Shown: piece after piece, positions 59,026 to 64,000 of the stretch | Layout: every line of letters begins with the position of its first letter | How positions within the stretch are numbered: position 1 is the first letter of the stretch | NCBI RefSeq assembly: GCF_019443505.1 | Contig: NZ_CP080377.1 | Span: 6,324,001 to 6,388,000, forward strand | Origin: Janthinobacterium sp. PAMC25594 | GTDB taxonomy: Bacteria; Pseudomonadota; Gammaproteobacteria; Burkholderiales; Burkholderiaceae_D | Length of the DNA stretch: 64,000 bases | Direction: 5' to 3' | Translations under genes and position numbers: made by a program | Notes under the pieces: model-generated | Told to the model about the DNA's origin: nothing | What the model saw: only the letters and a program-made list of their open reading frames with translations | Database searches by the model: none

Positions 59026-60525
59026 ATGGCCTCTCCCCGCTTGAAATCCATCCACCGCAGCGCTCCGGGCGGCACGCCTGCCGCGCCATCGCCCGTCGAT
59101 GAAATCCTGCCAGCCGGCAAGCTGTTCACCCTCGGTTTGCAGCATGTGCTCGTCATGTATGCGGGTGCCATCGCCGTGCCGCTGATCGTCGGCCGTGCCC
59201 TCAAGCTGCCGCCCGGGCAGGTGGCGGCGTTGATCAGTGCCGACCTGTTCTGCTGCGGCCTGGTGACCCTGATCCAGTCCCTGGGCATCGGCAAGTACTT
59301 CGGCATCCGCCTGCCCGTGATGATGGGTGTGACCTTTGCCGCCGTCAGTCCCATGCTGGCCATGGCGAACAACCCGGCCCTGGGCATCACCGGCATCTTT
59401 GGCGCCGTGATCGGCGCCGGCGTGGTCTCCATGCTGATCGCGCCTTTCATCAGCCGCCTGCTGGCCCTGTTTCCGCCCGTGGTCACCGGCAGCATCATCG
59501 CCGTGATCGGTGTGTCGCTGATGCGCGTGGGCGTGAACTGGGCCATGGGCGGGCCGCCCGCCATGGCGCAAATTGCCGATCCCGCCTTCCTCAAGATGGC
59601 CGCTGCCGCCACGGCGGCCGGCTTGCCTGCGCCGCTTGGCCCCGTGCCGCTGATCGCCAACCCCGGCTACGGCGCGCTGGATAACATGGGCATCGTCTTT
59701 TTCGTGCTGGCCGTCATTTTGCTGGTGGCCAAGTATGGCCGGGGGTTCCTGTCGAATATCGCGGTATTGATCGGCATCATCGCCGGCACAGCCTTGTCGT
59801 TTGCGCTGGGCAAGGCCGATTTCGCCAAGGTGGCCAGCGCCAAGGCCTTTGCCATCGTCACGCCGTTTCAGTTCGGCATGCCGACCTTCGACGTGGTCGC
59901 CATTGTGACCATGAGCCTGGTGATGATCGTCGTCATGATCGAATCGCTGGGCATGTTTTTGGCGCTGGGCGAAATGACGGACAAGCGCATCACGCAGGAC
60001 GACATCAGCCGCGGCTTGCGCGTCGATGGCCTGGGCACGCTGATCGGCGGCATCTTCAATACCTTCCCGTACACCTCGTTCTCGCAAAACGTGGGCCTGG
60101 TCGGGGTGACGGGCGTGCGCAGCCGCTGGGTCTGCGTAGCGGCCGGCATCATCCTGCTGGTCATGGGCGTGATCCCGAAGATCGCGCAGACGGCCGAAGC
60201 CGTACCGGCGTTCGTGCTGGGCGGGGCAGGGCTGGTGATGTTCGGCATGGTGGCCGCCACCGGCATCCGCATCCTGGCCGGCGTCGACTACAAGAGCAAC
60301 CGCAACAACCTGTTCATCGTGGCCCTGGCTATCGGTTTTGGCATGCTGCCACTGGTGGCAGAGCAATATGCGCAGCACATGCCGAAGGCCCTGTCGCCGT
60401 TGCTGCACAGCGGCATCCTGCTGGCCGCCATCGTGGCCGTGCTGCTCAATCTGTTTTTCAACGGGCTGGCGTCAAGCGAAAAAGCGCGGGAGCAGGCGCG
60501 CGATAACAGTCATGGCAGCGAGTGA
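59026..60525 (+). CDS. NCS2-family purine (xanthine/uric acid) permease
   Basis: 499-residue proton symporter with about 14 hydrophobic segments. The NCS2 signatures are QHVLVMYAGAIAVPLIVG (TM1, conserved QH near residue 42) and the region IESLGMFLALGEM (TM8, Glu), followed by FPYTSFSQNVGLVGVTGVRSRWV. The Q-N-V-G motif and length are those of bacterial xanthine and urate carriers rather than uracil carriers. GGAG precedes ATG 59026. Single gene; its leader may be ligand-responsive. Confidence 0.87.
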   Translation: MASPRLKSIHRSAPGGTPAAPSPVDEILPAGKLFTLGLQHVLVMYAGAIAVPLIVGRALKLPPGQVAALISADLFCCGLVTLIQSLGIGKYFGIRLPVMMGVTFAAVSPMLAMANNPALGITGIFGAVIGAGVVSMLIAPFISRLLALFPPVVTGSIIAVIGVSLMRVGVNWAMGGPPAMAQIADPAFLKMAAAATAAGLPAPLGPVPLIANPGYGALDNMGIVFFVLAVILLVAKYGRGFLSNIAVLIGIIAGTALSFALGKADFAKVASAKAFAIVTPFQFGMPTFDVVAIVTMSLVMIVVMIESLGMFLALGEMTDKRITQDDISRGLRVDGLGTLIGGIFNTFPYTSFSQNVGLVGVTGVRSRWVCVAAGIILLVMGVIPKIAQTAEAVPAFVLGGAGLVMFGMVAATGIRILAGVDYKSNRNNLFIVALAIGFGMLPLVAEQYAQHMPKALSPLLHSGILLAAIVAVLLNLFFNGLASSEKAREQARDNSHGSE

Positions 60526-60553
60526 GGAGAGTCGCCCCGCGCCGGCCTGCTGG

Positions 60554-63500
60554 TCAGCCAGGCGGCAGAATGTTGAGCACCACGCAATTGCGTCCCGCAT
60601 CCTTGGCGTGGTATAGCGCGGCGTCGGCCAGCCGCAACAGGGCGTCGGGATCGGCGGCGCCCGGTGGCGACTGGACCGCGATGCCGACGCTGATCGTCAC
60701 CTGTGCCGCATCCGCACTCGCATGGGGGATGGACAGCTCTTCGATGGCACGCCGCAGCGCGTCGCCGATCTGACGCGCCTCGTCAGCGCCCGTGTTCGGC
60801 AGCACGATCGAAAACTCTTCGCCGCCGTAGCGCGCCGTCAGGTCGCCCGCGCGCCGCATGCCGGCCGCCAGCGCCTGCGCGACCCGGATCAGGCAGGCGT
60901 CACCGGCCTGGTGGCCGTGACGGTCGTTGAAGCGCTTGAAGTAGTCGACATCGAGCATGATGACGGCAAGCGACTGGCCGACGCGCGTGGCACGCGCACA
61001 TTCGGCGCGCAGCACGTCGTCGAAATGGCGCCGGTTCGACAGGCCCGTCAGGCCGTCGGTGATGGACAGGGTCGCCAGCTTGCGGTTGGCGTCTTCCAGC
61101 TGCTCCGTGCGTTCGGCAACGCGCCGCTCCAGGCTGTCATGCAGCCTGGCGCTGGAGATCGAGATCATCGCCTGTACACCGAGCATGCGCAGGAAGGCGA
61201 CGCGCTCCTGCGTGAACGAGGCTTCTGCCAGCCGGTTCTCGAAGTACAGGATGCCGCCGATCTGGCCGCCGTGCCGGATCGGCAGGCACATGACGGCGCG
61301 CGGCCGCCGCAATTGCACGTACGCGTCGGCGGCAAAGCGCGAGACGCCCGTGATGCTGTCTTCGATCACCTCCGCGCCAGTGCGGATCACGTAGCGCAGC
61401 AGCGATAGCGGGAATTGCGGGTCGCTGGCGGCGTTCAGGTCGAGCCGCCGTGCTTGCAGGACGGTGATGCCATCGTCATCGATATTGGCCTCCAGCTGGT
61501 AGCTGCCTTCGGATAGCAGCAGCAGGCGCGCCACTTGCCCGCCAGCGTTTTCGCATACGATGGAAATGAGGCGTGTCAGCACGTTGCGCAGGCCCACTTC
61601 GTTCGACAGGATCTGTGCCGCTTTCAGCAGCGACACCATGTCGAGCGCGGAAGCGCCGTGCGTGTGGGGGCCCACATGCGACAGCGTGGCGCGGCCATCC
61701 ATCCTTGACAGCAGCGCAGCGTGGCGCGCCCGCAGTTGCGTCACCTTGCCCTCCGCACCCCACTGGCCGTAGTGCGCGATGGCGTCCTGGATGAAGACGC
61801 CGGCCACGCGCGCGTGGCCCTGCTCGGACCAGCATTCGCCGCACAGCTCATTGCCCAGCGCTTGCACGTTGATGTAGCCTGCCAGGCCCGCGGCGTCGAT
61901 CGCCTGCCGGTAATGGCGCGTGGCCAGCTGCAGATCGTCCCTGTAGCGTGCCATCTCGGCCATCACCAGCAGATGTTTGGCCGCGCTATTGTCCGAGCCT
62001 TGCCTGGCCCACTCGGCGAGGCTCGCCTGCAGTGCGTCGATCACGCTCAGCACCGCGCCCGCATCGGGTCGCGCCGGGTCGCGTCGCAAGGCGCGGATCA
62101 GGATCAGCGCGGCGTAGAAGCTGCACTCGGCAACCTTGGCCTGGCCGCGCATGATCTGGGTGACGATGCCGAGCTGACCGGCCAGCAGCTCGGCGTCGGC
62201 GCCGTCGAACAGGTAGGCGTTGCGGATCTTGCCTTGCAAATAGTAGGCGCGGTACAGCTGCGAGTCGCCATACTGATTGAGGAAGCGCGCCTCGCTGAAC
62301 GTCGCATCATCGTAGCTGTCGTGCCGGGGCAGCAGGCCCATCAGACATTTGATCGGCTGGACAGCGGCGGCGACGCAGCAATCGGCCATCGCCTGCTGGC
62401 CGTTGGCGCGCATCAGCGCCAGGTCGTGCTCGATGTCGTGCATCAGGTGCGGCAGATAGTCGCCGAGGATCATCCTCTCGGTGGCGCGCACGGCCGCCAC
62501 CACGCCGACCTGCACGAAATCGGCGATTTCCAGTGCCCAGCCAAAGGCTTCTTCGTACAGGGCGTCGGAGCTGCGCAGCGGCTGCGTCCAATGGCTGATG
62601 AGCGCACCGAACATTAGGCCCGTGAGCGTGCGCGTCTGCAGATTGGCACGCCGCCTGGCCAGCGCCATCGCCATCGCGCCGAAGTCGTAGCCGCGCGCCA
62701 CGTCGCCGTCGTACAGCGCCAGCATCATCGCGTAGCCGACATAGGCGACGGCGCTGAAATCGCTGTTCCCCCGTTGCATGGACAGCCGCGTCATCGATAC
62801 CACCATCAGCGCGCTCAGATCCTGCTGGCCGGCGTAATAGCTGGCCATCCACAGGCCCTGCATCATCTGCATCGCGGCCACCGCGTCCGGCGCGCACATG
62901 TCGCCGGCCGCCAGCAAGGTGTCGGGCGCCCGCGCGCCAGGCTGCCGTCCGATATCGGCGAGGATCTCGTCGAAGCGCGCCTTCATGTGCGCCACATCGT
63001 GTGGAATGGCGATGTTCAACTGCGCCAGGCCTTCGCGCTGCACGGCGATGGCGTCGAGCAGGCGGCCCTGCAATTGATACTGGTGCGCCTGGATGGCAAT
63101 GCAGCGTACCTGCAGCAGCGGGCGCAAGGTGCGGGCGCGCAGCAGCGGATAGATCGCCTCGGCGGCATCGAACTGCCCGCACAGGTAAGCCGCTTCGGCC
63201 GCGCCCAGCTGCAGGTCGAGCCAGAGGTCGGCGTGGACGCTCCACGCCTCCGCAGACAGCAGACCCAGACCAATTCGCATGTGTTCCAGCGTGGCCTGGA
63301 ACGCGGCCGAGCGTCGTGCCTTGCCGCCGGCCCGCAGATTGAGCGCCGCCAGCTGCACGCGCTCATCCGCATCGTCGAGCAGCGCACGGCCGGCGTTGAG
63401 CTGCTCGACGATTTCAAACAGTGTTACGTCCTGGTGCTCCGGCGCCGTATGCCGCAGCAGCAGGCGGCCGATGCGAAGATGGTTGGCCGCGCGGGTGCCG

Positions 63501-64000
63501 GCATCGGCGACCAGGTAGGCTGCCTGCTGCACCCGGTCGTGCAGGAAACGGTAATTGACGCCGCTGTGGCCGGCACGGGTGTCGCCATCGACGTATTTAT
63601 AGCGTTCGTCGAGCGGCTGGGCCAGTCCGGCATGGAGCGCCGGCCACAAGGCTTGCTGCGTGTGCCGGGGCGAGCGGTCCGTTGCCAGTGCAAGCGTGTC
63701 GAGCGTGAAGCGGTTGCCGCTGGAGGCGGCCAGTTGCAGCAGGTGCTGCGTTGCCGTGGGCAGGCGGTGGATTTTCTCCAGCAGCACATCGACCACGTTG
63801 TCGGTATATTTGACCTGTTGTATCGCGGGCAGGTCCCAGTCCCAGCAATCGCCTTCGGCCCGGTAGCGCAGGTGGCCCGTCTCATTGAGCGAAGCGAGGA
63901 ACTGGTTGAGGAAAAATGGATTGCCGGCCGTCTTGTTGTAGCAAATGCGGGTCAGGGGCGCGCAGTCAGGTGCCGCCACGCGCACGGTAGCCGCTACCAT
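60554..64000 (-). CDS. Large ATPase-GAF-GGDEF sensor protein, C-terminal part (runs off the right edge)
   Basis: 1148 codons are open to the window edge. It starts inside an AAA/STAND-type ATPase (NKTAGNPFFLNQFLASL is the sensor-2-like segment), then a long helical TPR-like region (about 200-800), a GAF domain (about 830-985; MCLPIRHGGQIGGILYFEN), a short coiled coil, and a GGDEF domain (about 1010-1145) with active-site GGEEF and inhibition site RAGD five residues before it. The architecture equals the multidomain kinase/ATPase/GAF sensors in which a histidine kinase is replaced here by a diguanylate cyclase. The upstream portion probably holds the NTPase P-loop and perhaps a Ser/Thr kinase domain. 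It ends 29 bp from the convergent permease gene. Confidence 0.82.
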   Translation of the reverse strand: MVAATVRVAAPDCAPLTRICYNKTAGNPFFLNQFLASLNETGHLRYRAEGDCWDWDLPAIQQVKYTDNVVDVLLEKIHRLPTATQHLLQLAASSGNRFTLDTLALATDRSPRHTQQALWPALHAGLAQPLDERYKYVDGDTRAGHSGVNYRFLHDRVQQAAYLVADAGTRAANHLRIGRLLLRHTAPEHQDVTLFEIVEQLNAGRALLDDADERVQLAALNLRAGGKARRSAAFQATLEHMRIGLGLLSAEAWSVHADLWLDLQLGAAEAAYLCGQFDAAEAIYPLLRARTLRPLLQVRCIAIQAHQYQLQGRLLDAIAVQREGLAQLNIAIPHDVAHMKARFDEILADIGRQPGARAPDTLLAAGDMCAPDAVAAMQMMQGLWMASYYAGQQDLSALMVVSMTRLSMQRGNSDFSAVAYVGYAMMLALYDGDVARGYDFGAMAMALARRRANLQTRTLTGLMFGALISHWTQPLRSSDALYEEAFGWALEIADFVQVGVVAAVRATERMILGDYLPHLMHDIEHDLALMRANGQQAMADCCVAAAVQPIKCLMGLLPRHDSYDDATFSEARFLNQYGDSQLYRAYYLQGKIRNAYLFDGADAELLAGQLGIVTQIMRGQAKVAECSFYAALILIRALRRDPARPDAGAVLSVIDALQASLAEWARQGSDNSAAKHLLVMAEMARYRDDLQLATRHYRQAIDAAGLAGYINVQALGNELCGECWSEQGHARVAGVFIQDAIAHYGQWGAEGKVTQLRARHAALLSRMDGRATLSHVGPHTHGASALDMVSLLKAAQILSNEVGLRNVLTRLISIVCENAGGQVARLLLLSEGSYQLEANIDDDGITVLQARRLDLNAASDPQFPLSLLRYVIRTGAEVIEDSITGVSRFAADAYVQLRRPRAVMCLPIRHGGQIGGILYFENRLAEASFTQERVAFLRMLGVQAMISISSARLHDSLERRVAERTEQLEDANRKLATLSITDGLTGLSNRRHFDDVLRAECARATRVGQSLAVIMLDVDYFKRFNDRHGHQAGDACLIRVAQALAAGMRRAGDLTARYGGEEFSIVLPNTGADEARQIGDALRRAIEELSIPHASADAAQVTISVGIAVQSPPGAADPDALLRLADAALYHAKDAGRNCVVLNILPPG

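Overview
The window looks like chromosomal DNA of a GC-rich betaproteobacterium, most likely Oxalobacteraceae (Janthinobacterium/Massilia-like). The reasons are the AcnD/PrpF form of the methylcitrate operon, many c-di-GMP enzymes, a FecI/FecR/TonB-receptor cassette, a Tle3-type T6SS lipase and short intergenic palindromes of the GTAGGTCGGATTA type. I saw no rRNA, tRNA, CRISPR array, transposase or integrase.

Left part (1-34 kb), ordinary chromosome with several signalling genes: the start of a chemotaxis receptor (-), prfC, a palindromic repeat trio, a GGDEF-EAL protein, rnk, a ZntB-like transporter and small envelope proteins. Next comes a two-gene unit at 7795-12466: a double zinc-ribbon coiled-coil protein and a SHOCT-Ser/Thr kinase-FGE fusion. 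Then SIMPL, OsmC and pirin genes; a Fur-box-controlled fecI-fecR-TonB receptor cassette; a YdjM-like gene behind a probable LexA box; an FHA protein, a frameshifted methyltransferase and a PP2C phosphatase; a glycine-zipper protein, an acetyltransferase, an M28 peptidase, a LysR regulator and an MFS pump; a Tle3 lipase effector with its Tla3-type partner; and an MBL-fold hydrolase.

Centre (34.3-42.7 kb): the propionate operon prpB-prpC-acnD-prpF-prpE. It sits behind a textbook sigma-54 promoter and a cluster of inverted repeats, but no prpR is visible nearby.

Right part (42.7-58.6 kb), the most notable element: an SOS-type S24 repressor, a winged-helix regulator, a zinc-finger putative antiterminator, then siphophage-like tail genes and a complete lysis cassette (holin, GH19 endolysin, Rz, Rz1). 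The tail genes are tail tube, a tail chaperone with a probable -1 frameshift extension, tape measure, hub, tail tip and receptor-binding fibre. There is no terminase, portal, capsid, replication gene, integrase or att site. This is the layout expected of an F-type (flexible) tailocin. Five intrinsic terminators separate its modules, which fits control by antitermination. The tape-measure frame is interrupted at a run of eight G, so the element may be inactive, phase-variable or wrongly sequenced at that point.

Right edge (58.8-64 kb): a structured leader that may be a purine-sensing riboswitch, an NCS2 purine permease, and the C-terminal part of a large ATPase-GAF-GGDEF sensor that runs off the window.
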